Assembly (NCBI RefSeq): GCF_012927125.1
Contig: NZ_JABBFZ010000006.1
Coordinates: 1-64,000 of the forward strand
Reading direction: 5' to 3'
Length of the DNA: 64,000 nucleotides
Source of the DNA: Paraburkholderia antibiotica
GTDB taxonomy: Bacteria > Pseudomonadota > Gammaproteobacteria > Burkholderiales > Burkholderiaceae
Position numbers and translations under genes: made by a program
In this document: positions 25,491 to 33,918 of the stretch, one piece after another
Layout of the letters: every line of letters starts with the position of its first letter
How positions within the stretch are numbered: the first letter of the stretch is position 1
The notes under the pieces: model-generated
What the model saw: only the letters and a program-made list of their open reading frames with translations
The model's database searches: none
Told to the model about the DNA's origin: nothing

Positions 25491-26765
25491 TTAAAACCGC
25501 GGGTTCTTGCCGCTGAAGCTCGGGTCGTACTTGCGCATCTGTTTGAGGTCGTCGCGATTGCGCACGCCGCACGACAGGTACTGCGCGTGCAGCTCGGCGA
25601 GCCGCTCGCGATCGAGTTCGACGCCGAGACCCGGCGCGGTCGGTACGCGGACCGCGCCGTTGTCGAAGCGCACGCGGCCGCCCTTGATCACTTCTTCTTC
25701 CTGCCACGGGTAGTGCGTATCGCACGCGTAGGTCAGATTCGGAATGCTTGCCGCGACGTGGGTCATCGCCATCAGGCTGATGCCGAGGTGCGAGTTCGAA
25801 TGCATCGACATCCCGAGGTCCCACAGCTTGCACATGCGCGCGAGCGTTTGCGTGGCGCGCAGACCGCCCCAGTAGTGGTGATCCGACAGCAGCACCTTCA
25901 CCGAACCCATTTCGGCGCCGCGGCGGAAATCGTCCATCGTGGTGATGACCATGTTGGTCGCGAGCGGCAGGCGCGTGTGCTTCGCGAGTTCGGCCATGCC
26001 CGCGAGTCCCGGGCACGGGTCTTCGTAGTACTCGAGCAGTTCATCGAGTTCCGGCGCGGCCGCGATGCTGGTTTCGAGCGTCCAGTTGGCGTTTGGATCG
26101 AGCCGCAGCGGCACGCCGGGAAACGCCTGATGCAGCGCGCGCATACACGCGATCTCATGCGCGGGCTCGAACACGCCGCCTTTCAGCTTGATGCTCTGGA
26201 AGCCGTATAGCTCGATCATCCGGCGGGCCTGCGCGACGATCTGCCCGGGGCTGATGCCTTCGCCCCACGCATCCGGCGCATAGGGCTTTTCGACGTGCTC
26301 GGCGTACTTGAAGAACAGGTAGGCGCTGTAGGGCACCGCGTCGCGCACCTTGCCGCCGAGCAGGTCGACGATCGGCGCGCCGACGATCTGCCCTTGCAGG
26401 TCGAGCATCGCGACCTCGAGCGTGCTGATGACCTTCGGCGCGTTCTTCGCCGCATGCGAGCCGGGCGCGAGTTCGAACTCGACCGCGCCGGGGCTCGCCT
26501 TGATCGTGGCGCGCACGCGTTCTTCCATGCGGTTGAGGTCGAACGGCGACAGGCCGATCACCAGCGACTTCGCCTGTTCGAGCACGCGCAGCATCGGTTC
26601 GTCGCCGTAGGTTTCGGAGATGCCGACGCGGCCGTCGCTCGTTTCCAGCTCGAGGATGGCGCGCAACGCCCAGGGTTCGTGGATCCCGGCGGCGTTCAGC
26701 AGCGGGCCGTCGCGAAAGGCGATGGGCGTGATTCGCACCTGCGTGATGGTGATGTCGCGAGTCAT
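25491..26765 (-). CDS. gudD: glucarate dehydratase (enolase superfamily)
   Basis: About 424 residues. It dehydrates D-glucarate (and often L-idarate) to 5-keto-4-deoxyglucarate. Seen are the KxK acid/base pair in FQSIKLKGGV, metal ligands in LRLDPNANW, EYYEDPCPG and LATNMV, and the His/Asp dyad region LLSDHHYWGGL followed by HSNSHLGISLM. These are GudD features. ATG 26765 is preferred to a TTG five codons upstream. No keto-deoxyglucarate aldolase is next to it, so later steps are encoded elsewhere or the true substrate differs. First gene of the operon, divergent from the GntR gene. Confidence 0.86.
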   Translation of the reverse strand: MTRDITITQVRITPIAFRDGPLLNAAGIHEPWALRAILELETSDGRVGISETYGDEPMLRVLEQAKSLVIGLSPFDLNRMEERVRATIKASPGAVEFELAPGSHAAKNAPKVISTLEVAMLDLQGQIVGAPIVDLLGGKVRDAVPYSAYLFFKYAEHVEKPYAPDAWGEGISPGQIVAQARRMIELYGFQSIKLKGGVFEPAHEIACMRALHQAFPGVPLRLDPNANWTLETSIAAAPELDELLEYYEDPCPGLAGMAELAKHTRLPLATNMVITTMDDFRRGAEMGSVKVLLSDHHYWGGLRATQTLARMCKLWDLGMSMHSNSHLGISLMAMTHVAASIPNLTYACDTHYPWQEEEVIKGGRVRFDNGAVRVPTAPGLGVELDRERLAELHAQYLSCGVRNRDDLKQMRKYDPSFSGKNPRF

Positions 26766-26814
26766 GATGGCAATCGGCAATAAGAGGTTCGGACTGGGAT
26801 GAACGGATAGTAAA

Positions 26815-26832
26815 GCACTAATATATTAGTGC
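26815..26832. promoter_or_regulatory. 18-bp palindromic operator, gudD/gntR gap
   Basis: The perfect palindrome GCACTAATATATTAGTGC lies between the divergent gudD and GntR genes, 50 bases before gudD. FCD-type GntR regulators bind such AT-centred palindromes, so this is the probable site for the neighbouring regulator. Confidence 0.7.
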
Positions 26833-26973
26833 GTTAGTCGGGTAAACGCTCATTCGGGCGACCCGTGTAAATCCGCCGGAAGCCCGCTGGAAGGGGCTTG
26901 CGTCGGCTATAGTACGAATGCCTCAGCGGGCGGCCACGTCGGGCCCGCGCGTTTTTATGCTTCAGTTTCCGTC

Positions 26974-27675
26974 ATGAAAAACAACGCTTCCTCAGCGGTG
27001 ACGCGCCTCGACCGCTCCCGCCACGCCGCGCCGCAAGTCTTCGAACGACTGCGCGAAATGATCCTTTCCCTCGAACTGACGCCGGGCACGGTGCTGTCGC
27101 GCACTGAGCTCGCGAGCCGCTACGGTCTGAGTCAGACGCCGGTGCGCGACGCGCTGATGAAGCTCGGCGAGGAGGGGCTCGTCGACATCTATCCGCAGCA
27201 CGCGACGGTGGTCAGTCAGATCAACGTGACCTCGGCGTTGCAGGCGCATTTCCTACGCCGCTCGATCGAGCTCGAAGTGGTGCGCACGCTCGCGGAGCAA
27301 CGCGACGCGGCGCTGATCGCGCAGTTGCGCGCGAGCATCGCGAAGCAGACCGAGCTGCTCGATCTGAAGAACTACGAACAGTTCTCGCTGCTCGATCAGG
27401 CGTTTCATCGGCAGATGTACGAGGCGGCGGCCGTGCCGCAACTGTGGGACCTGGTGCGCCGGCTGAGCGGACATATCGACCGGTTGCGGCGTCTGCATTT
27501 GCCGGTGGAGGGCAAGACGGCGGCCGTGGTGCGCGATCACACCGAGATCGTCGAGGCGATTGCGAGCGGCGACGTGGCGGCCGCGCAGGTGGCGCTGCGC
27601 AAGCATCTGTCGGGGACCTTGAATCAGATCGATCAGATTCGCACGAGTCATCCGAGTTTTCTGACGGACGATTGA
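26974..27675 (+). CDS. GntR-family regulator (FCD/FadR group)
   Basis: 233 residues. The winged helix (VFERLREMILSLELTPGTVL, then ELASRYGLSQTPVRDALMKL) is followed by the all-helical FCD ligand domain with metal-site histidines in DQAFHRQMYEAA and VRDHTEIVEAI. It is divergent from gudD, with an 18-bp palindrome between, so it most likely represses the glucarate operon and possibly the MHS permease gene downstream. Confidence 0.9.
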   Translation: MKNNASSAVTRLDRSRHAAPQVFERLREMILSLELTPGTVLSRTELASRYGLSQTPVRDALMKLGEEGLVDIYPQHATVVSQINVTSALQAHFLRRSIELEVVRTLAEQRDAALIAQLRASIAKQTELLDLKNYEQFSLLDQAFHRQMYEAAAVPQLWDLVRRLSGHIDRLRRLHLPVEGKTAAVVRDHTEIVEAIASGDVAAAQVALRKHLSGTLNQIDQIRTSHPSFLTDD

Positions 27676-27854
27676 GCGCGCGCCCATCCGCGCCACGCCG
27701 TTTTTCATTCTTCCGAAAATCCAATCAATCTATTTGGTCAACGCATGGATGCCTCGTCGTCCCTTGACGAGAATGTGACGTAGCCGACTGCCGGACCCGC
27801 TGCCGTGCATCGGGGTTCCCGGCTGAGCGAATAACATTCGGATCAGGAGACACC

Positions 27855-29237
27855 ATGAAAGAGCAGGGCACCCGGACCGGGGTCGACAAGGTCAAGCAGG
27901 CGCGCCGCGCGCTCATCTCCAGTTGCGTGGGCACGTCGGTCGAGTGGTATGAATATTTCATCTACGGCACGGCCGCCGCGCTCTACTTCGGGCCGCTCTT
28001 CTTTCCCAACAAGGATGCCGGCATTGCCCGTCTGATTGCCTTTGCGTCGTTCGGCGTCGCCTTTCTGGCGCGGCCGCTCGGCGCGTTCGTGTTTGGCCAT
28101 CTGGGCGACCGCATCGGCCGCAAATCGACGATGATCTTCACGCTCGTGCTGATGGGCGTCGCCACCGGCGCGATCGGACTACTGCCGACCTATCAGCAGA
28201 TCGGCGTGCTCGCGCCGGTGTTGCTCGTAGTGTTGCGGCTGCTGCAGGGGCTCGCGGTCGGCGGCGAATGGGGCGGCGCGGTGCTGGTGGCCGTCGAGAA
28301 TGCGCCGCGACACAAGGTGCGTCTGTACGGCGCGGCGCCGCAAATGGGCAGCGGTTTCGGGCTTTTCCTGTCGACCGGCGCGATGGCGCTCGTCGGCCTG
28401 CTGCCGCCCGAGCAACGTCTCGCGTGGGGATGGCGCGTGCCGTTCATCGCCGGTTTCGCGCTCGTGCTCATCGGTCTGGTCATTCGCCTTGGCGTCGCGG
28501 AGTCGGAGGATTTCCAGCGCGTGAAGGCGTTGGGCCGCCGCGTGAAACTGCCGATCGCCGACGTGCTGCGTCACGCGAAGCTGCCCACGCTGGTGGCGAC
28601 CGCGATGTCCGCGTCGTTCGCGGTGGTCTTCTACATGGTGGCGACCTACTTCGTGTCGTACGCCACGTACCATCTGAAGATGCCGCAGGCCACCACCTTC
28701 AATCTGGTGATGATCGCCTCGCTGATCGACCTGATCGCCTTTCCGCTCGTCTGTTCTTACGCGGATCGTGTCGGTGCGCATCGCGTGTTCTTCTTCGGGA
28801 CGCTGTTCGCGGTGTTCTGTAGCGTGCCGCTGTTTCTGATGCTCAATACGGCCACTCCGCTGCTGGTCGGCATCGCGTTGTCGGTCACGATGGTCTGCGG
28901 CCAGGTCACCACGTATGGCGTAGTCGGCAGCATGAGCGCCGAGTTGTTCCCGGCGGAGTATCGCTATACCGGCGTGGCGGTATCGGGCGCGATCGCGTCG
29001 ATCCTGTTCAGCGCGCCGACACCGCTGATCGCCGAATGGCTGATGCATTCGACCGGCTCATGGTGGTATCTGGCCGGGATGGTGTCGGTGGCGGGGTCCA
29101 TCGCGACGCTCGGTGGTATCGGTTACGTCAGGCTGCGTCACCGCGCTCATGCGGTCGGCTATGTCGGCGAGCGCACGCTCGGCGGTAACGATACGGTTGT
29201 CGCGGGGGCATCGGTGGTTGGCAGCGGGACGCCGTAA
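27855..29237 (+). CDS. MFS permease, metabolite:H+ symporter (MHS) family
   Basis: 460 residues, 12 helices. SCVGTSVEWYEYFIYGTAAAL, ARPLGAFVFGHLGDRIGRKS, RLLQGLAVGGEWGGAVLVAVE and the second-half MSAELFPAEYRYTG are hallmarks of the MHS group (shikimate, proline/betaine, alpha-ketoglutarate, dicarboxylates). Start ATG 27855 with GGAGACACC upstream. Substrate unknown. It is followed by a terminator with six T residues. Confidence 0.86.
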   Translation: MKEQGTRTGVDKVKQARRALISSCVGTSVEWYEYFIYGTAAALYFGPLFFPNKDAGIARLIAFASFGVAFLARPLGAFVFGHLGDRIGRKSTMIFTLVLMGVATGAIGLLPTYQQIGVLAPVLLVVLRLLQGLAVGGEWGGAVLVAVENAPRHKVRLYGAAPQMGSGFGLFLSTGAMALVGLLPPEQRLAWGWRVPFIAGFALVLIGLVIRLGVAESEDFQRVKALGRRVKLPIADVLRHAKLPTLVATAMSASFAVVFYMVATYFVSYATYHLKMPQATTFNLVMIASLIDLIAFPLVCSYADRVGAHRVFFFGTLFAVFCSVPLFLMLNTATPLLVGIALSVTMVCGQVTTYGVVGSMSAELFPAEYRYTGVAVSGAIASILFSAPTPLIAEWLMHSTGSWWYLAGMVSVAGSIATLGGIGYVRLRHRAHAVGYVGERTLGGNDTVVAGASVVGSGTP

Positions 29238-29250
29238 GTACGGGGTGTCG

Positions 29251-29275
29251 CATCGCATTGCATTGCATTGCATCG
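29251..29275. repeat. five tandem CATYG pentamers
   Basis: CATCG, three CATTG and CATCG stand head to tail just after the MHS permease stop. They lie outside any gene; no function is evident. Confidence 0.7.
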
Positions 29276-29302
29276 ACGCGCGGCGTCGAGACTTACTGTA
29301 AG

Positions 29303-29334
29303 GCGTCACGGTTTTGCGACCGTGGCGCTTTTTT
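29303..29334 (+). terminator. Rho-independent terminator of the MHS permease gene
   Basis: Stem GCGTCACGG / CCGTGGCGC (one G-U pair), loop of 8, then TTTTTT at 29329-29334. Confidence 0.85.
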
Positions 29335-29444
29335 CGTTGGAAGAGGGCACAGCGATGCAACTTCGCCGTGGCGATGTTCGCGCCGACGCGTGGCATGGGT
29401 GCCGGCAAGCTGCGCCGCACGTCACGCGTTACGCTTCACTCGCC

Positions 29445-29479
29445 GCAAACGGCAAACGGCAAACGGCAAACGGCAAACA
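29445..29479. repeat. five tandem GCAAACG heptamers
   Basis: Four exact GCAAACG units and a fifth GCAAACA stand just beyond the 3' end of the LysR gene. A slippage-prone micro-repeat; too short and unspaced to be CRISPR. Confidence 0.8.
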
Positions 29480-29495
29480 GTGAGCCGCCGACCGC

Positions 29496-30425
29496 TTACG
29501 ACTCCGCGCCCGCCTCGTGCATGAAACCTGGGAATTCCTTGTGCAGATGTTCGCGAAAGCTCTTGATCGCCGAGGTCGGCACCGATTTGCGCGTGACGAT
29601 GCTGCCGTAGCAGCGCGTCGCATGGAAGTCGGCGAGTTCGAGCGTCGCGCGATTGCGCCTTGCGTTCGACTCCGCGAGCGAACGCGGCATGAAGGTGAGA
29701 AAGCCGCCGGTGTCGATCATGCCGAGCAGGGTCGGCAATGTCGCGGCCGTGGCCGCGTCGAACACGGCGCCGCGCTCGTCGAAGGCGCGCGAGAGCCGTT
29801 GCCGCAGATCGCCGTAGCGTGCGAGCAGGATCAGCCGATAAGGCAGCAGCATCTCCACCGTCACTTTGTCGAGCCGGGTGATCGGATGAGCGGCGGGTGC
29901 CATCAGCACGACCGGTTCCTCGGCGAGCGGGCGAAACAGCAGATTGTCGTGGTCGCCGTCGACCGCCGCGACGCCGAGATCGGCGGTGCCGTCGGCGATC
30001 GTCTTCAGCATGCTTTCGTACGGCATGTCCTTGAGCTGCACGCTGACGTCGGGAAAGCGCTCGCAATAGGAGTGGATGATCTGCGGCAGAAAAGTCGCGG
30101 CGATCATCGGCGTGGCGGCCACGACCACGCGATTGCGCGCCGCCTCGGAGCGGCCGCGGAACTGGCGCAGCACGTCGTAGAGACCGCTGAGGGCGTCGCT
30201 CGCGGCCGCTTGCAGCAGCCGGCCTTCTTCGGTCGGTTCGACGCTGCGCGTGGTGCGCACGAGCAACTGCACGCGCAGCACGGACTCCAGTTTTTTCACG
30301 CGACTCGATGCGGTGGGCTGGGAAATGCAGAGCCGCTCGGCCGCCTTGCTGAATTGCCCCTCTTCCAGTACGACCAGAAACGTTTCGAGTTCGGGGAGGT
30401 GGAAGCGGAACGAGGGATTGTCCAT
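29496..30425 (-). CDS. LysR-type regulator
   Basis: 309 residues from ATG 30425 (MDNPSFRFHLPELETF); a 123-codon open extension upstream is non-coding in character and is rejected. The helix-turn-helix reads GQFSKAAERLCISQPTASSRV. The effector domain has RNRVVVAATPMIAATFLP, GTADLGVAAVDGDHDNLLF and LPTLLGMIDTGGFLTFMP. It lies at the left edge of the flavin-monooxygenase cluster, same strand and downstream, so it may regulate that cluster (inferred). Confidence 0.88.
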   Translation of the reverse strand: MDNPSFRFHLPELETFLVVLEEGQFSKAAERLCISQPTASSRVKKLESVLRVQLLVRTTRSVEPTEEGRLLQAAASDALSGLYDVLRQFRGRSEAARNRVVVAATPMIAATFLPQIIHSYCERFPDVSVQLKDMPYESMLKTIADGTADLGVAAVDGDHDNLLFRPLAEEPVVLMAPAAHPITRLDKVTVEMLLPYRLILLARYGDLRQRLSRAFDERGAVFDAATAATLPTLLGMIDTGGFLTFMPRSLAESNARRNRATLELADFHATRCYGSIVTRKSVPTSAIKSFREHLHKEFPGFMHEAGAES

Positions 30426-30806
30426 GGGGTCAGGCGAAGCGCAGCGGGGCAAGGGTCGGCGCGTGACGGGCGGCCCGGCGCGCCTCGAACGCATCGGTCG
30501 GCAAGAGTGAGGCAAGGTTCGGCAGCGAAACCGTAGCGGCGATGGTAGCACGCAGCCTCGTCGCGAATCAGTGCGGAAACGGCGTGATTGTGTAGGGAAA
30601 AACGCGTAGCCGCTGCGTTGGGGCGATGCATGTCGGGCTCGACGAAAGGCGCGCCGCGCGTGCGCCGCATACGGCCCGGATACAGGCAACGCACGACCAA
30701 AACACGGCCCAAACACCACCCGCGCATGTCGCGTCGCGGCGCGATGTGTCGTACCGCGTCGTGCCGTGCCGAAAGATATCGACGGCGCCGCCACGAGCCA
30801 ACACTC
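30426..30806. other. intergenic, no gene seen
   Basis: 381 bases between the LysR gene and the flavin reductase gene. Frames here are uninterrupted on both strands because of the GC content, but none shows family sequence or start signals. The LysR promoter should lie near 30430-30600. Confidence 0.4.
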
Positions 30807-31304
30807 CTACACTTCGGCCAGCGCGTGCGCGAGATGCGTCAGGTAGCGGCCGTCGCGGAAAGCAAGCGGAGGCCGTTCGCCGCGAAACATATTTTCGACG
30901 TGACCGAGGAACACCACGTGATCGCCGCCCGGATACGTCGCGACCTTGCGGCATTCGAGAAACGCCGCCGCGCCGCGAATGATCGGCAGACCGTCGAGAC
31001 CTTCGTCGATATCGACGCCGACGAACTTGTCGTCGCCCGAGCGCGCGAAGCGATCCGATACCGCGATCTGATCGACGGCGAGGATGTTGACGACGAAGCG
31101 TCCGGTATCGCGAAACGCCGGATGGCTGCGCGAGGTCGTCGACTGGCTCCACAGCACGAGCGGTGGATCGAGCGACACCGAGCTGAACGAATTCGCGGTC
31201 ACGCCGAAACGCCGGCCTTCGGCATCCACGGTGGTGATCACCGTGACCCCTGTCGTGAACGCGCCGAGCGTGTTGCGCAGGCTTTTGCTATCGATACTGC
31301 TCAT
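30807..31304 (-). CDS. flavin reductase (FMN-type, two-component monooxygenase partner)
   Basis: 165 residues, the split-barrel flavin reductase family (HpaC/NtaB-like): LRNTLGAFTTGVTVITTVDA, FGVTANSFSSVSLDPPLVLW, RFVVNILAVDQIAVSDRF, and the terminal GGDHVVFLGHVENM plus DGRYLTHL. It would hand reduced FMN to the class C monooxygenase at 33919. Start ATG 31304 with GGAGAAAC upstream; the 50-codon open extension overlaps ribB. It is the last gene of the minus-strand operon, 17 bases after ribB. Confidence 0.88.
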   Translation of the reverse strand: MSSIDSKSLRNTLGAFTTGVTVITTVDAEGRRFGVTANSFSSVSLDPPLVLWSQSTTSRSHPAFRDTGRFVVNILAVDQIAVSDRFARSGDDKFVGVDIDEGLDGLPIIRGAAAFLECRKVATYPGGDHVVFLGHVENMFRGERPPLAFRDGRYLTHLAHALAEV

Positions 31305-31321
31305 GCTGTTTCTCCGTGCGT

Positions 31322-32149
31322 TCAGGCGGTTTCCGCGGCGCCGCAATAGGCGAGCAGTTGTGCGATCGAAATGACCGTGATGCCGTGCGCGACGGCAAAG
31401 CGCACGAGATCGGGACGCCGCGCCATGCTGCCGTCGTCGTTGACGAGTTCGCACAGCACGCCCGCATAGCCGCGTCCGGCGAGCCGCACGAGGTCGTAGG
31501 CCGCCTCGGTATGGCCGGGGCGTTCGGTGACGCCGCCTTCGTGGGCGCGCAGCGGAAACACGTGACCGGGGCGCACGAAATCGTGGGCCGTCGATTTCGC
31601 CGACGCGAGCGCGCGGATCGTCGCCGCGCGGTCGGCCGCGGAAATGCCCGTTGTCACGCCGACGCGCAAATCGACGCTGACCGCGAACGCGGTGCGAAAC
31701 GGCTCGTCGTTCTGCTGCACCATCGGCGGCAATTGCAGACGGTCCAGCACGCGTGCCGGCATCGCCACGCAGATGAGGCCGCTCGTGTGACGCACCATGA
31801 ACGCCAGCGTTTCGGGCGTCACCGCATCGGCGGCGATGATCAGATCGCCTTCGTTCTCGCGATCCTCGTCGTCGACGACGATCACGAACTCGCCACGTTC
31901 GATCGCGCGGATCGCCGCGGGGACGGTGTCGAACTGCGGTGTGGCGGCGTGGCCGCGGCGCGTGCTCGCGGCGAGCGGAGCGGAGGCAATGGCGGAAGCA
32001 GAGGCCGGAGCCGGTGCCGCAGGTCGAGCGGCAGGCCGCCGCGCCCGCACCGCGCCGGCGGCCGAGTCGAGTAGCGAACCGGATAGCGCGGCATCGTCGT
32101 CCGGCTCGCGTGCCGTGCAGGTTTCCATCATTGAATTGGCGTGTGGCAT
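31322..32149 (-). CDS. ribB: 3,4-dihydroxy-2-butanone 4-phosphate synthase with N-terminal extension
   Basis: 275 residues. The enzyme makes the four-carbon unit of riboflavin from ribulose 5-phosphate. The core starts near residue 72 (FDTVPAAIRAIERGEFVIVV) and has the metal/substrate loop DDEDRENEGDLI, then HTSGLICVAMP, TGISAADRAATIRAL, HVFPLRAHEGGV and the histidine-bearing RPGHTEAAYDLVRLAG. The first 70 residues are an Ala/Arg/Pro-rich low-complexity extension absent from ordinary RibB. It stands between a flavin monooxygenase and a flavin reductase, so it probably boosts FMN supply for that pathway. Confidence 0.9.
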   Translation of the reverse strand: MPHANSMMETCTAREPDDDAALSGSLLDSAAGAVRARRPAARPAAPAPASASAIASAPLAASTRRGHAATPQFDTVPAAIRAIERGEFVIVVDDEDRENEGDLIIAADAVTPETLAFMVRHTSGLICVAMPARVLDRLQLPPMVQQNDEPFRTAFAVSVDLRVGVTTGISAADRAATIRALASAKSTAHDFVRPGHVFPLRAHEGGVTERPGHTEAAYDLVRLAGRGYAGVLCELVNDDGSMARRPDLVRFAVAHGITVISIAQLLAYCGAAETA

Positions 32150-32201
32150 ATCGATTGACCTTCCCTGATTGTTCGTTGGCTCGAACCGGTGCCGTCGCGT
32201 C

Positions 32202-32513
32202 CTAGAGCGGCACGTCGATATCGAGCAGCGGCGCATGCTGCTGCGCGCCGTAGATGTCGGTGTCGCCGATCGCCCCGGACGCGATGCGGCGCGGCAGCGT
32301 CGCTTTCCACGCCAGCGCCGGCGGATACTCGGTAAAGCGCACCTGTTCGACGTCGACGTGATAGAGCGACGCGATGAGACGCGCGTCGATCACGCCCGAC
32401 GCGCGGACCTTCTCGTACAGCGCCGCGTCGTCGAACATGATGTCGAGCGTGATATGGAACGGCCCCGCGTTCTTGCTCTTGCAGGCCTTGGCGATGTCTT
32501 TGAGACGGGCCAT
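32202..32513 (-). CDS. DUF4387 family protein
   Basis: About 103 residues from ATG 32513 (MARLKDIAKACKSKNAGPF); an alternative ATG two codons upstream overlaps the preceding stop by 4 bases. HITLDIMFDDAALYEKV, ASLYHVDVEQVRFTEYPPAL and GDTDIYGAQQHAPLL are the DUF4387 pattern. In many bacteria this small protein follows an AtuA-like gene or is fused to it, and the pair behaves as one unit. Its biochemical role is unknown to me. Confidence 0.82.
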   Translation of the reverse strand: MARLKDIAKACKSKNAGPFHITLDIMFDDAALYEKVRASGVIDARLIASLYHVDVEQVRFTEYPPALAWKATLPRRIASGAIGDTDIYGAQQHAPLLDIDVPL

Positions 32514-32515
32514 CG

Positions 32516-33880
32516 TCACACCTCCTCGTATTCGATCGGAAACATTTCGAGCGGATCGTCCGGCAACACGACGTGCTGCAGCATGAATTCGTAGATCTCA
32601 CCGCGTTCGATATCGGACGGCGAAAACGGGAACGCCATGTTGCCCTCGCGGCACATGCGCCCGGCGAAATCGGAGTGCAGCAGCGTCACGCGCGCGAGCG
32701 AGAGCGCCGCGTTGGCGATCTCCTGGGTGGTGCCGATCACCTCGGCGACGATCGTCATCTCGATGGGCACCACGTCGCGCGTGGGCTCCCACGCGCCCAT
32801 CACGCCGTTGCGGCCATACACGCGCAGCACCAGTTGATAAGAGGCGGGGTCGATGCCGAGCGCCGTCACCTTGGTGCGCGTCGATTCGCGCACGAACTCG
32901 ACGAACGTATCGATCTGCGCGATCAGGCCGGGGTCGCGCGTTGCGGCGAACGTCACCGCGCTGAAGCCGACGCTGCGCACGCCTTCGAGCTTGATCGAGT
33001 ACGGCTGCGGTTGCCAGCGCATGCCGGTGACGCGCACCACCCGATCCGTCACGGCTTCGATGCGGCAATCCGCGGTGTCGACGAGCCCGCCCGGTTCGTG
33101 ACGGATCACCGGACTCGCGGTCTCGTGCAGCGCCTGCACCGCCACCGACAGCGGCGTGCAGCGCAGCTCCGGATTCATCGGCTCGGCCTCGACGTAGTCC
33201 TCGCCGACGGTCACGAGCAGACAGTCGTGCTTCTTCGGAATCGCCGCGTTGCACGCGCATTCCAGCATCTTGCCGGCGTACCACGACGACGCGGCCGGCA
33301 TGCCGTGATGCATCGCCAGCGCGACCCACGGCGACGGGTCGGTGCCGCGTCCGCCGAGGATGACCTGCGCGCCCGCTTCGAGCGCCGCGCGATAAGGTTC
33401 CGGGCCCATCATGCCGACGATGCGCGTGGCGTCGTCGAGCGCCTGCGCATCGAGCGGCGGCGCGTCGTCGAGCGCGCGAATGCGGCCTTGCGCGAGCCGT
33501 TGCTTCAGGTAGTCCTTCGGCTGCTCGGCATGGATCAGCGCCATCCGGAAGTGCAGATCGTGCTCGCGGGCGATTTCGCGCACGATCTCCGCGCAGACCT
33601 GCAGATGCGGTTCACCGCCCGCGCCGCCCGCCGTGCCGACCATCATCGGCACGCCTGCGGCGATCGCAGCGCGCAGCAGCAGCGACAGGTCGCGCTTCAT
33701 GGCGAGCCGCGAGTTCAGCGTCTTGCCGGAGCCGAGGTAATACGGGCCCGGGTCGGAGCTGCCGCCGTCGACGCCGAACATATGCGGCCTGCGCTCCATC
33801 GCCGCCCGGATCGAGGCCTCCGGAAAGCCGTATCCGAGGATGCCGCTCGCCGACATCATGCGTACTGTCTTCGCCGTCAT
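32516..33880 (-). CDS. acyclic terpene utilization AtuA family protein (DUF1446)
   Basis: 454 residues from ATG 33880, with AGGAGA upstream. Recognised by SASGILGYGFPEASIRAAM, FGVDGGSSDPGPYYLGSG, the glycine-rich MVGTAGGAGGEPHL, LGGRGTDPSPWVALAMHHG and SWYAGKMLECACNAA. AtuA of Pseudomonas is needed for citronellol/geraniol degradation, but members occur widely beside acyl and hydroxy-acid catabolic genes. With DUF4387 next to it, a lyase/hydratase-type complex has been suggested by context only. The long upstream open frame through the monooxygenase gene is an artefact. Confidence 0.85.
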   Translation of the reverse strand: MTAKTVRMMSASGILGYGFPEASIRAAMERRPHMFGVDGGSSDPGPYYLGSGKTLNSRLAMKRDLSLLLRAAIAAGVPMMVGTAGGAGGEPHLQVCAEIVREIAREHDLHFRMALIHAEQPKDYLKQRLAQGRIRALDDAPPLDAQALDDATRIVGMMGPEPYRAALEAGAQVILGGRGTDPSPWVALAMHHGMPAASSWYAGKMLECACNAAIPKKHDCLLVTVGEDYVEAEPMNPELRCTPLSVAVQALHETASPVIRHEPGGLVDTADCRIEAVTDRVVRVTGMRWQPQPYSIKLEGVRSVGFSAVTFAATRDPGLIAQIDTFVEFVRESTRTKVTALGIDPASYQLVLRVYGRNGVMGAWEPTRDVVPIEMTIVAEVIGTTQEIANAALSLARVTLLHSDFAGRMCREGNMAFPFSPSDIERGEIYEFMLQHVVLPDDPLEMFPIEYEEV

Positions 33881-33918
33881 TTCGACGTGTTCTCCTGTGT
33901 GGTTCGTGGCGCCGATGG

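Noticed and set aside
22634..25516. Long plus-strand frames (427 and 515 codons) opposite the two MFS genes
   Set aside because: Composition is charged and repetitive with no membrane or enzyme signature; the minus-strand permeases explain the sequence.
29445..29479. Possible CRISPR-like repeat
   Set aside because: The heptamers are contiguous with no spacers; no cas genes are present in the window.
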